Assembly (NCBI RefSeq): GCF_004344915.1
Contig: NZ_SKFG01000004.1
Span: 1-64,000, forward strand
DNA length: 64,000 bases
Direction of reading: 5' to 3'
Source: Paenibacillus albiflavus
GTDB taxonomy: Bacteria; Bacillota; Bacilli; Paenibacillales; NBRC-103111
In this document: one piece after another, positions 17,968 to 25,992 of the stretch
How the letters are laid out: each line of letters starts with the position of its first letter
Position numbering within the stretch: position 1 is the stretch's first letter
Made by a program: the position numbers and the translations under genes
Notes under the pieces: model-generated
The model's database searches: none
What the model saw: only the letters and a program-made list of their open reading frames with translations
Told to the model about the DNA's origin: nothing

Positions 17968-18813
17968 TTACAAATCGAGCATTCTTCCTTCACCTTGCGT
18001 TGGTTGATTCTGATTAGAAGGCATCGGTGCAGGTATATTTAGAAGCGCACAATCTAAAAGAGTAAAAAATTGAAAGAGAAATTGCTCGGGTGAATCTTGA
18101 TAAGTTTTCCCATTCAAATTAATACGGATAAACTCTTGATACATCGTACCGATTGCTAGGATATAGCCTTGTTTGGAACCCGGGTTTCCGATGATATCCA
18201 CTTTATTTATGTTGCGTAGACGATACTCGTATCGTGAAAAGTAGTTTTCGTCTTCAAATAGGATACGCACTAATGAGTCTGGCGTAAGGTAGTGGATTTG
18301 ATTCCCAGCTCGGGTCTGTTCCCAAGTGTCAAAATCCTTGTATAAGGATTGGACGGTTTCATTCTTTAGGATAACGCCTCTTGCTTCAAGTTCAAACAAG
18401 GATTCATCATCAATTGGAGTATGAAATTTAATACGCTGCTTTACTATTTGTGATAAGCCAAGTCCGACAATTAATCCGATGAATACACGAAAGGATTGTA
18501 GGTAGTAGAAGAAACCGAGCGACATAAGAATGCAGAACCATTGCGTTAGGCTCAACATTTTTACTTTCTGCTGAGGTGTTTTGCGGAAGAACCAGAATCC
18601 TTTACCTGGTTGATATCCTTTGAGATGATCAGCTGTCTTTGTCTTTCTGAATTTAAATAGACCGTAAATTCCCGCTGCTACAAATAGTAGGCTTAATACT
18701 AACATAAAATAATTTTCGCTATCAATCGCAACATACCCACAAAAACCGAAGAATACGATACTAAACCCAATGATGACTTTTGCTTTTGTTGTAGATTGTC
18801 CATTATTTTGCAT
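17968..18813 (-). CDS. Membrane protein of unknown function
   Basis: I do not recognise a named family. From the ATG at 18813 the protein has 281 residues. Two membrane segments near the N-terminus (about 14-32 and 37-55) are followed by a basic loop, then a further pair at about 87-125. A soluble C-terminal half of about 140 residues may be PH-like (FELEARGVILKN, then LRNINKVDIIGNPG and YILAIGTMYQEFIRI). It ends in a Pro/Gln-rich tail. The open frame extends to a TTG at 18843, but GGTGG five bases before 18813 favours the later start. It is a single gene between two terminators. Confidence 0.6.
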   Translation of the reverse strand: MQNNGQSTTKAKVIIGFSIVFFGFCGYVAIDSENYFMLVLSLLFVAAGIYGLFKFRKTKTADHLKGYQPGKGFWFFRKTPQQKVKMLSLTQWFCILMSLGFFYYLQSFRVFIGLIVGLGLSQIVKQRIKFHTPIDDESLFELEARGVILKNETVQSLYKDFDTWEQTRAGNQIHYLTPDSLVRILFEDENYFSRYEYRLRNINKVDIIGNPGSKQGYILAIGTMYQEFIRINLNGKTYQDSPEQFLFQFFTLLDCALLNIPAPMPSNQNQPTQGEGRMLDL

Positions 18814-18913
18814 CAATGCCACCGCTTTCATCGAAACTAGCAATCTATCAAATTATATACGAAATTTTCTGAGTTATATAGTGATTATATACCAGCAGGT
18901 AAGCAAGCATAAT

Positions 18914-18960
18914 AAAGGGGCTTCTCCTTATGTAGATGATTCTACAAGGAAAAGCCTCTA
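18914..18960 (-). terminator. Terminator of lspA
   Basis: A stem made of GAGGCTTTTCCTTGTAGA and its near-complement ending in AAGCCCCTTT, read on the minus strand 30 bases beyond lspA, followed by TTTATT. Confidence 0.75.
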
Positions 18961-18989
18961 TAACGTCGATCTATGGATTCCGACTCTTA

Positions 18990-19475
18990 TTAATTACTTT
19001 GTGCAGCTTCTTTCTTTTCCTTACGCCATGTAATAAGGGAATCCAGGATGATCAGGATTGCACCGCAGCTAATGGCAACGTCCGCTAGATTAAAGATCGC
19101 AAATGTATAGTTGATCGCTTCAAAATGAAATTGAAGAAAATCGACCACTTCCCCGAATACCGCACGATCTAGAAAATTACCAACAGCCCCGCCGAGTATG
19201 AGGCTTAAGGCGATGGGCATCATTTTGCTGCTTGATGATTTAAACTTGTTCAGCATATAGGAAATGACGACGAAAGCTACGATCGAAATCGTAATTAAGA
19301 GCCAGCGTTTTCCTTCCAGCATAGAGAAGGCAGCGCCTTTATTGCGAATCGATGTTAAAGTAAAGAAGTTACCGATGACACTGATTCCTTGTCCAATTTC
19401 CATATACTTGACAATCATCCATTTGGAAGCTTGGTCGATAGCAAATACAAGTAGAGCGATGAGATAATAATACAC
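18990..19475 (-). CDS. lspA: Lipoprotein signal peptidase (SPase II)
   Basis: A membrane aspartyl peptidase that removes lipoprotein signal peptides after diacylglyceryl transfer. Four membrane helices are predicted. The family boxes are present: RNKGAAFS, GGAVGNFLDR (catalytic D103), GEVVDF and FNLADVAI (catalytic D132). The length of 161 residues is normal. It appears alone, without the rluD/pyrR neighbours often seen. Several likely substrates (QoxA and three ABC binding proteins) are encoded in this window. Confidence 0.96.
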   Translation of the reverse strand: MYYYLIALLVFAIDQASKWMIVKYMEIGQGISVIGNFFTLTSIRNKGAAFSMLEGKRWLLITISIVAFVVISYMLNKFKSSSSKMMPIALSLILGGAVGNFLDRAVFGEVVDFLQFHFEAINYTFAIFNLADVAISCGAILIILDSLITWRKEKKEAAQSN

Positions 19476-19639
19476 GAGAATGAGGTCTCCTCCTTATATA
19501 GATAAACCATAATGAACACGAATTATAAATGCTAATGTTATTGTAGCATAAAGCGGCACATGATGATAATTGCAAAGGAAATATTAGGGTGAATAGAGAA
19601 CTAACTACAACATGGATGGTATAGAAAGAGGTGTTCGTA

Positions 19640-20344
19640 ATGCAGTTGAATGAAGTGATGACGCAGCTAGAAGAGCTCGGAACCGAACAGACGAAAAAAA
19701 CATTTATCCGTCACGGTGCCAAGGAGCCTCTCTTTGGTGTCAAAGTTGGTGATTTGAAGAAGCTCGTGAAGTATGTGAAGAAGGATCAGGAGTTAGCTTT
19801 GGCCTTGTATGAGACAGGTAACTATGATGCCATGTATTTGGCTGGTTTATCGGTGAATCCAAAGACAATGAAGAAGGCTACTTTGCAAGCTTGGATTAAA
19901 CGGGCTAATTGGTACAGTCCAGCTGAATTTACCGTGGCGGGAGTCGCGGCTGAGAGTCCATTTGCGCTTGAGCTTGCAAGAGAGTGGATGCAATCCGACA
20001 AGGAAATGACCGCGACCTGTGGTTGGAGTACATACGCGAATTACGTATCCATAACGCCAGATGATCAGCTAGATCTAAAGGAAATTACTGATTTACTTCA
20101 CCAAATTGAGTCAACTATTCATCAGGAGCGTAATCGTGTGCGATATACGATGAATGCTTTCGTTATTTCGGTAGGTGCCTACGTTGCAGAGTTGAAGGAA
20201 GAAGCTAAACGAGTCGCTACCAAAATTGGCAAGGTGCATGTTGATGTGGGACAAACAGCCTGTAAGGTTCCGCTCGCTGCCGAATATATCGCTAAGGTAG
20301 AGGAGCGCGGAGCAGGCCGTAAGCGCAAAACGTGCATTTGCTAG
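19640..20344 (+). CDS. DNA alkylation repair protein (AlkD-like HEAT repeats)
   Basis: A 234-residue all-helical protein of the DNA alkylation repair family (PF08713), built from HEAT-like repeats that grip DNA and excise alkylated bases without flipping. The characteristic N-terminal KEPLFGVKVGDLKKL and TCGWSTYANYV stretches are present. AGAGGTG seven bases before ATG 19640 fixes the start; the frame opens three codons earlier at a GTG. It ends in a basic, cysteine-containing tail (GRKRKTCIC). It may be a divergent, non-catalytic member of the family; substrate unknown. Confidence 0.8.
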   Translation: MQLNEVMTQLEELGTEQTKKTFIRHGAKEPLFGVKVGDLKKLVKYVKKDQELALALYETGNYDAMYLAGLSVNPKTMKKATLQAWIKRANWYSPAEFTVAGVAAESPFALELAREWMQSDKEMTATCGWSTYANYVSITPDDQLDLKEITDLLHQIESTIHQERNRVRYTMNAFVISVGAYVAELKEEAKRVATKIGKVHVDVGQTACKVPLAAEYIAKVEERGAGRKRKTCIC

Positions 20345-20352
20345 CGGTAATG

Positions 20353-20393
20353 GGTTGACCTAAACATGTTAGGGGAATAGGCCAGCCTTTCTT
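20353..20393 (+). terminator. Probable terminator after the AlkD-like gene
   Basis: An imperfect stem GGTTGACCTA with TAGGCCAGCC, followed by TTTCTTCTT. Confidence 0.45.
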
Positions 20394-20397
20394 CTTG

Positions 20398-21816
20398 CTA
20401 GGAGTACCATACCTTATGTAATAATCGAATGCCTTCATCGATTCGATCCTCTGGAATGCCACCGAATCCAATCATAAATTCAAGCGCTTTAGGCTGTGAC
20501 TTGTCCCACCATGTAAAAGACATGGGAGCAATCATAATTCCAGCATCCCTAGCTTTTGCTACAAGTTCAGCTTCTGTTAAAGCATGATCTATCGTTAAAA
20601 TGACATGAAACCCCGCATCCGTGCCTGTTATCGCAGCTTTATTCTCAAAATACTTGTGGATGGCCCCAATCATGAGATCATGCTTGCGGCGATAAAGCTG
20701 GCGCATTTTGCGAAGGTGAGTTTCAAGAAAGCCTCGCTCGATAAACTGTTGCAGAGTAATTTGATTCCATCTCGCAGCAGTATGTTCCAAATAGAGTTCA
20801 GTTCGGAGCTCATGATACTTGGGCATAAGCTGTTCGGGCAATACCATATAATGAATGCAGAAGGCAGGAGCTAGGAGCTGAGAGAAGCCGCTTAAATAGA
20901 TGACGGGGCTATTATCCACTAAGCCTTGCATTGAAGGAATTGGTTTGCCATGATATCGAAATTCGCCATCGTAGTCATCCTCAATAATGTAGGCTGAATT
21001 ATTCTTGGCCCATTCAATTAATTGAAGACGCCGTGAAATGGGCATAATCATGCCTCTTGGGAATTGATGTGAAGGTGATGTGTAAACCACATTTGCTTGG
21101 CTCTTATACAATTCTTCTAAGCTTAGGCCGTCCGCCTCAAGTGCTACAGGGATCACCTCATACCCGTGCTTGCGAAAGGTAGCAGGCAATAGATGATAGC
21201 CAGGATCTTCGATGGCAATGCGGTTGGAACGGCTGGCGTCATGCAAGATCAAGCTTAAGAGAGAAGCTAGTATATATTGATCGGCTCCAATGACGATTTG
21301 TTCTGGCGAGCAGTTCACTCCACGATACTGATGCAAGTAGCTGGTAAGCACTTGCCTTAATCCTTCCTCGCCTTGTGGGTTGCCGTAAGGCAGAGCAGCG
21401 GAGTTCATGAGATTGCTTGCAAATAATCGCTTCCATGTGCGATATGGAAATTTCGTAAAATCGTTCTTGGATAAATGAAAATCATACTCATATTCCCTCG
21501 GATCTCTTGACGTAATCGGCAGGGGTTCATCGGACTGGTGTAAAATTGGCTGGGGGGCTATTGGATTCGTATGTATGGAAGTAACAAAATAGCCTACCTT
21601 CGGTTTGCTTTCAATAAACCCTTCCGAAAGCAGCTGCTGATAAGCTAGCTCTACAGGCGTAGCGCTAATATTCAATTGATCGGCTAACTTGCGAATGGAT
21701 GTAAGACGTGTATGAGACGGGATCATACCCGAAATGATTTCTTTTTTAATAAACTCGAGGATTTGTACATAATAAGGATCTTCGCTATGTTCATCTAATT
21801 TAGGAACGATTAACAA
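20398..21816 (-). CDS. MocR/GabR-type PLP-dependent transcription regulator
   Basis: A fusion of an N-terminal GntR winged helix (about residues 10-75, with IRKLADQLNISATPVELAYQQL) to an aminotransferase-fold domain (about 110-470). In the second domain the PLP site region reads IIEDDYDGEFRY and YLSGFSQLLAP. In this last motif the usual lysine of the (S)GSFSK motif is not obvious: it reads SGFSQLL, so the internal aldimine lysine may be missing or displaced. The true start is probably TTG 21816, with GGAGGT seven bases upstream. It is divergent from a GNAT gene that it may control. Confidence 0.85.
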   Translation of the reverse strand: MLIVPKLDEHSEDPYYVQILEFIKKEIISGMIPSHTRLTSIRKLADQLNISATPVELAYQQLLSEGFIESKPKVGYFVTSIHTNPIAPQPILHQSDEPLPITSRDPREYEYDFHLSKNDFTKFPYRTWKRLFASNLMNSAALPYGNPQGEEGLRQVLTSYLHQYRGVNCSPEQIVIGADQYILASLLSLILHDASRSNRIAIEDPGYHLLPATFRKHGYEVIPVALEADGLSLEELYKSQANVVYTSPSHQFPRGMIMPISRRLQLIEWAKNNSAYIIEDDYDGEFRYHGKPIPSMQGLVDNSPVIYLSGFSQLLAPAFCIHYMVLPEQLMPKYHELRTELYLEHTAARWNQITLQQFIERGFLETHLRKMRQLYRRKHDLMIGAIHKYFENKAAITGTDAGFHVILTIDHALTEAELVAKARDAGIMIAPMSFTWWDKSQPKALEFMIGFGGIPEDRIDEGIRLLHKVWYS

Positions 21817-21879
21817 CGAGCATACCTCCAACTGTCCTTTAGAAAAATAAGAATCTGTCTATTTAATAGTATACAGTTA

Positions 21880-21894
21880 TTCTATACGATAGAA
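21880..21894. promoter_or_regulatory. Candidate operator between the MocR-type and GNAT genes
   Basis: TTCTAT-ACG-ATAGAA is a perfect 6-3-6 inverted repeat. It sits next to a GTATAC element in the 96-base divergent promoter region, where a MocR-type protein would be expected to bind. Confidence 0.5.
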
Positions 21895-21912
21895 ATAGAA
21901 AGGGGTATATAT

Positions 21913-22470
21913 ATGCAGACACAGGTTAAATGTTTAGAAGGAAGCCGAGTTTATTTGCGTTCGCTTAATGGAGAGGATCTTGAGCTCTATTATCAATTGC
22001 TGGCTAATCCAGAGACCAAAAGATTAACGGGTACGCAACCTTTTTTTACAAAGGAGCAACTTGCTCGCTACATAGAGGATAAATGGCAAGATTCGTCAGG
22101 CGTTCTGTTGCTGATTGCCTTGCAGGATTCCGATAAAGTGATTGGCGAAGTTGCGTTTACGGATATAGATCGCGTAAATCGAAATGCGAATATTCGGATA
22201 GCAATTGATCTAGCGGAGCATCAAGGCAAGGGGTATGGGCAAGAAGCACTGCTTCTCATGCTGGATTATGGATTTGGCGTGCAGAATTTGCATCGAATTG
22301 ATTTAGAGGTGTTTACTTATAATCCGCGTGCAATTCATGTTTATGAGAAGCTTGGATTTGTGCGGGAAGGCGTGCGTCGTCATACGCTGTTCTATAATCA
22401 TGAATATCATGATACGATTCTGATGAGCATGTTGGAACATGAGTACAGAGAGAGGTATATTCAGAAATAA
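21913..22470 (+). CDS. GNAT-family N-acetyltransferase (RimJ/SpeG-like)
   Basis: A 185-residue acetyl-CoA-dependent acetyltransferase of the Acetyltransf_3/RimJ-RimL subgroup. The acetyl-CoA pyrophosphate loop is seen in EHQGKGYGQEAL, and the C-terminal half has the usual NPRAIHVYEKLGF signature with REGVRRHTLFY. The substrate may be a ribosomal protein N-terminus, a polyamine or an antibiotic. AAAGGGG precedes the ATG. A short near-identical copy of its 3' part lies at 33546-33590. Confidence 0.85.
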   Translation: MQTQVKCLEGSRVYLRSLNGEDLELYYQLLANPETKRLTGTQPFFTKEQLARYIEDKWQDSSGVLLLIALQDSDKVIGEVAFTDIDRVNRNANIRIAIDLAEHQGKGYGQEALLLMLDYGFGVQNLHRIDLEVFTYNPRAIHVYEKLGFVREGVRRHTLFYNHEYHDTILMSMLEHEYRERYIQK

Positions 22471-22528
22471 GTATAATACAAGAATCTTAGAGTATGTAGG
22501 TATTGATTCAGTTAATATACATGAGGAA

Positions 22529-22563
22529 AAACGGCAATCTGGATTTCAGGTTGCTGTTTTTGT
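22529..22563 (+). terminator. Terminator after the GNAT gene
   Basis: The arms CGGCAATCTG and CAGGTTGCTG pair with G-U wobbles and are followed by TTTTTGTTG. Confidence 0.65.
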
Positions 22564-22665
22564 TGTCTATCACGAGCATCGAATAATAAGAGAATCTAAA
22601 TAGGTAAATACAATGTTGGAGCTATCCTCCTTTTTTTAAAAAATGGTGGAATAAATTTTCTTTTG

Positions 22666-22674
22666 TGTTATACT
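22666..22674 (+). promoter_or_regulatory. Extended -10 promoter of the amino-sugar operon
   Basis: TGT followed by TATACT is an extended -10 element without a good -35. It would leave a leader of about 130 bases before the binding-protein gene. No clear cre or RpiR operator was identified in the leader. Confidence 0.4.
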
Positions 22675-22812
22675 GAATCTATCAAAGGGGTTTTCGAAGA
22701 TACTGGAAAGCTACCTTTGTAAGGGTTCTCAAAAAATATTAGGGGGTTATGGGAACAGCAAGTTACTCATTACAAATCGCACAAATAATCGATGACGAAA
22801 GGGTGTTCACGA

Positions 22813-24126
22813 ATGAAAACTAAATTTAAAAAAGCAACCTCCCTGCTTCTCGTTTCTGTAATGGCTATGAGCTTGTTGGCAGGCTGTGGTAGTTCCAAGA
22901 CAACTTCAGAAGGGGGCAGCGCTACTCCAGCTCCAGCAGCAACTGATAAGCCGAAGGAAGATGTCAAATTGGAGTTCTGGACAATCTCGCTTCAACCGAC
23001 ATTTAATGACTATTTCAATAAGTTGATTGCGGCTTATGAGACAGAACATCCAAATGTGAAAATTGATTGGAAGGATTTCCCGTACGATGCTATTCAAAAT
23101 AAGTTGTTAACTAGTATCGCGAGTGACCAAGCGCCAGCTGTAGTTAACTTGAATACTGAGCTTGCAAACCAGATGGGATCCAAAAATGCACTAGTTGATT
23201 TTAATGCAGAATTAACAGCAGAACAGAAGGGTTTATATTTTGATGGAATCTACAACTCTACTGTAGTTAATGGCAAAGGCTTTGCATTGCCTTGGTACAC
23301 AGGTCTTCCTGTACTTTTCCTAAATAAAGATGTAGTAGAAAAGGCTGGATTAGATATTAATAATCCTCCTAAGACGAATGATGAGCTGCATGCATGGGCA
23401 AAGCAGATGAAAGAAAAAGCAAATGTGGCAGGTTACACAATCCGTACTGACGCTACGATATTTGTGGCAGAAGGCGTTCCACTCTTGTCAGAGGATAATT
23501 CAAAGGCTGCATTCAATACGCCAGAAGCAGAACAAATCGTAGCAAGCTATGTAGATCTTATCAATTCCGGGGCGATTCCGAAGGAAGATGCGAACTACGA
23601 TAAGCAAGTTCAGTATTATGTGAGTGAGCAAGTTGGTATGACCATTTCGAACTCTTCATTTATTAACCGTCTAAAAACAACATCAGAGGATATTTATAAG
23701 AAAACCGTTGCCGTACCAGCGCCTGTTGGTAAAGGGGATGTGCGTTTCTCCTCAACGATGAACATTGCTGTACCATCGGCAACAAAGCACAAAGATGAAG
23801 CAGTTGAATTTGCTTTATTCGTAACGAATGCAGCGAACCAACTTGATTTCTCAAAAGCAGCTAACACACTTCCTTCTACTAAAGATTCAGTAAAAGATGC
23901 TTTCTTCACAAATGATGACGGTACATTAGAAGCTAAGGCTAAAATTGCTTCTGCAAAAAGTTTGGAAAAAGCAAGTGATTTCCTACTAGGTGTTAAGAAT
24001 GCTGGTGATATCCGTAGTGCAATTGGCAAAAAATTACAAAACGTTTATTTAAATGGATCAGATATCAAAAAAGAGTTAACAACTGCTGAGAAAGAAGTAA
24101 ACGATATTCTGCAAAAGAATAAATAA
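22813..24126 (+). CDS. Sugar ABC transporter substrate-binding lipoprotein
   Basis: An extracellular solute-binding protein of family 1 (SBP_bac_1) tethered by a lipobox (LLAGC, Cys25), with a Ser/Ala/Pro-rich linker before the mature fold. The conserved start of the fold is KLEFWTISLQPTFNDYFNKL. It has 437 residues from ATG 22813; an open frame seven codons longer has no ribosome site. It leads an operon with two permeases, a GH84 enzyme and amino-sugar genes, so an N-acetylhexosamine glycan is the likely ligand. No ATPase is encoded nearby. Confidence 0.9.
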   Translation: MKTKFKKATSLLLVSVMAMSLLAGCGSSKTTSEGGSATPAPAATDKPKEDVKLEFWTISLQPTFNDYFNKLIAAYETEHPNVKIDWKDFPYDAIQNKLLTSIASDQAPAVVNLNTELANQMGSKNALVDFNAELTAEQKGLYFDGIYNSTVVNGKGFALPWYTGLPVLFLNKDVVEKAGLDINNPPKTNDELHAWAKQMKEKANVAGYTIRTDATIFVAEGVPLLSEDNSKAAFNTPEAEQIVASYVDLINSGAIPKEDANYDKQVQYYVSEQVGMTISNSSFINRLKTTSEDIYKKTVAVPAPVGKGDVRFSSTMNIAVPSATKHKDEAVEFALFVTNAANQLDFSKAANTLPSTKDSVKDAFFTNDDGTLEAKAKIASAKSLEKASDFLLGVKNAGDIRSAIGKKLQNVYLNGSDIKKELTTAEKEVNDILQKNK

Positions 24127-24143
24127 TAGAATGATGAGGATTA

Positions 24144-24164
24144 GGCAGGATTTGGGTTCCTGCC
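24144..24164 (+). other. Stem-loop between binding protein and permease
   Basis: GGCAGGA and TCCTGCC form a perfect 7-bp stem directly after the binding-protein stop. Such hairpins often keep the binding-protein message more abundant than the permease part by partial termination or 3' protection. Confidence 0.6.
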
Positions 24165-24193
24165 TTGTCCTTTCTAAAGGTGGTGTGTAATCA

Positions 24194-25117
24194 TTGGACA
24201 ATAAGATGATAAAGAAACAATCCATACATGCGAAATTCAATAGGCTTAAGAAATCAGAGGGATTTGTCGGCTGGGCATTTATGACGCCAGGTCTTATCTT
24301 TTTAGCGCTTTTTGTCTTTTGGCCGATTATTTATAGTATACCGCTCGCATTTACGGATTACTCCGTTATTGATAAAACGCATTTTATCGGTTTCGATAAT
24401 TTTGTTCGTGCTTGGAACGATGATAATTTCATGATTTCTCTATGGCATTCATTTGTTTATATTGCAATCGTTCCATTTATTCAGATCATATCCATATTAA
24501 TGGCGATTCTAGTAAACAGCAGTGTGAAAGGGATTAAGTTCTTTCGTACAGCGTACTATATTCCCGTTGTCACCTCCATGGTTGCCGTATCGATTGTTTG
24601 GAGTTTTCTTTTGAGCAATAACGGGGTAGTGAACTATATCTTAATAAGTTTAGGTCTTATTGATGATAAAATTGGATGGTTAACCAATGATAAGACTGCA
24701 CTAATTTCCGTCATGTTCGTCACCTTATGGAAGGGTGTCGGCTACTATATGATGATCTATTTGGCTGGATTACAGTCTGTTCCAAAAGATTTACAGGAAG
24801 CGGCCATGATTGATGGAGCAACGAAATTCCAAGTCATGCGCAAGGTAACGATCCCACTCTTAAAACCTTATGTTTTCTTCTGTTCATTAATTTCACTTAT
24901 GGCCGCAATTCGTGTCTTTGATGAAGTGTTTGTGTTAACATCTGGAGGCCCTGGCACAGCTACATTAACTTCCAGTTTATATATTTATGAGCAAGGATTT
25001 AAGAAGTTTGATTTTGGGTATTCTTCAGCGCTCGGTTTGATCGTGAGTATACTTATTGCGATTTTAAGCGTAGTCATCTTCCGTTTCAATAAGAAGGGTG
25101 GTGTCAATCCATATTAA
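24194..25117 (+). CDS. Sugar ABC transporter permease (MalF/LacF type)
   Basis: A 307-residue inner-membrane permease with six predicted helices. The EAA loop that docks the ATPase is recognisable as DLQEAAMIDGATKFQVMRKVTIPLLKP in pieces around residues 196-222. It starts at TTG with AAGGTGGTG upstream. It pairs with the next permease to form the channel. The ATPase must be supplied by a shared protein of the MsmX type encoded elsewhere. Confidence 0.92.
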   Translation: MDNKMIKKQSIHAKFNRLKKSEGFVGWAFMTPGLIFLALFVFWPIIYSIPLAFTDYSVIDKTHFIGFDNFVRAWNDDNFMISLWHSFVYIAIVPFIQIISILMAILVNSSVKGIKFFRTAYYIPVVTSMVAVSIVWSFLLSNNGVVNYILISLGLIDDKIGWLTNDKTALISVMFVTLWKGVGYYMMIYLAGLQSVPKDLQEAAMIDGATKFQVMRKVTIPLLKPYVFFCSLISLMAAIRVFDEVFVLTSGGPGTATLTSSLYIYEQGFKKFDFGYSSALGLIVSILIAILSVVIFRFNKKGGVNPY

Positions 25118-25122
25118 AATGG

Positions 25123-25962
25123 ATGAATCGTATGAAAAAAACAACGATTAAGCTATTAAAGTCGATAGTTATTTACTTCTTTTTAATATTATTTGCCATT
25201 TTAATGATGGGGCCGTTCCTTTGGTTATTGAGCGTATCACTTATGCCAGGTAAAAATGTATTTACGTTTCCGCCAGCCATTTTTCCGACATTTATAGATT
25301 TTGGTAACTATGCTCAGGTGTGGAACTACATGGATTTTCCTAAGTATATTATGAACACCATTTGGATTGCGGGAGCAGGCGTAGTACTGAATGTCGTATT
25401 CTCTTGTTTGACCGCTTACCCATTAGCTGTATTTCGATTCAAGGGAAGAGATCTCGTATTTATGCTGCTAGTTGCGACTATGGTTATCCCTGCAGCAGCG
25501 GGTATGGTTGTTAACTATCTGACGGTCAAAGCACTTGGTGTGATGGGGAGCTATTTAGCCGTTATACTACCTTCAGCAGTTACTGTATTTAATGTCTTCC
25601 TTATGAGGCAGTCTTTCATGACGGTTCCTATGGAATTAAGAGATTCGGGTAAAATTGACGGTGCAGGCGAAGTTCGTATTTGGGGTCAGCTTATGCTTCC
25701 AGTTGTTAAGCCAGCAGTTGCGGTGATCAGCTTGCTGGAATTCCAGGCAATGTGGAATAGCTTCCTGTGGCCTATGATTGTTCTTAACGATACGGGTAAG
25801 TATCCTATTGCTTCGGCACTAAGCTTCTTGAATGGACAATTTGCATACAATTTTGGATGGATCTCAGCAGGCACGATTATTTCCGTTATTCCAATCATCG
25901 TTGTTTTCCTGTTCACACAAAAGTATTACATGGAAGGCATTTCAGGCGCAGTAAAAGGTTAA
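25123..25962 (+). CDS. Sugar ABC transporter permease (MalG/LacG type)
   Basis: A 279-residue permease with six helices and an EAA loop (MELRDSGKIDGAGEVRIWGQLMLPVVKP in pieces, about 168-195). It ends with the YYMEGISGAVKG tail typical of MalG-type subunits. It starts five bases after the stop of the partner permease. A second in-frame ATG three codons on is an alternative start. Confidence 0.92.
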   Translation: MNRMKKTTIKLLKSIVIYFFLILFAILMMGPFLWLLSVSLMPGKNVFTFPPAIFPTFIDFGNYAQVWNYMDFPKYIMNTIWIAGAGVVLNVVFSCLTAYPLAVFRFKGRDLVFMLLVATMVIPAAAGMVVNYLTVKALGVMGSYLAVILPSAVTVFNVFLMRQSFMTVPMELRDSGKIDGAGEVRIWGQLMLPVVKPAVAVISLLEFQAMWNSFLWPMIVLNDTGKYPIASALSFLNGQFAYNFGWISAGTIISVIPIIVVFLFTQKYYMEGISGAVKG

Positions 25963-25992
25963 TAGCAACCAGAAGCACAGGAGGGGTATTGA

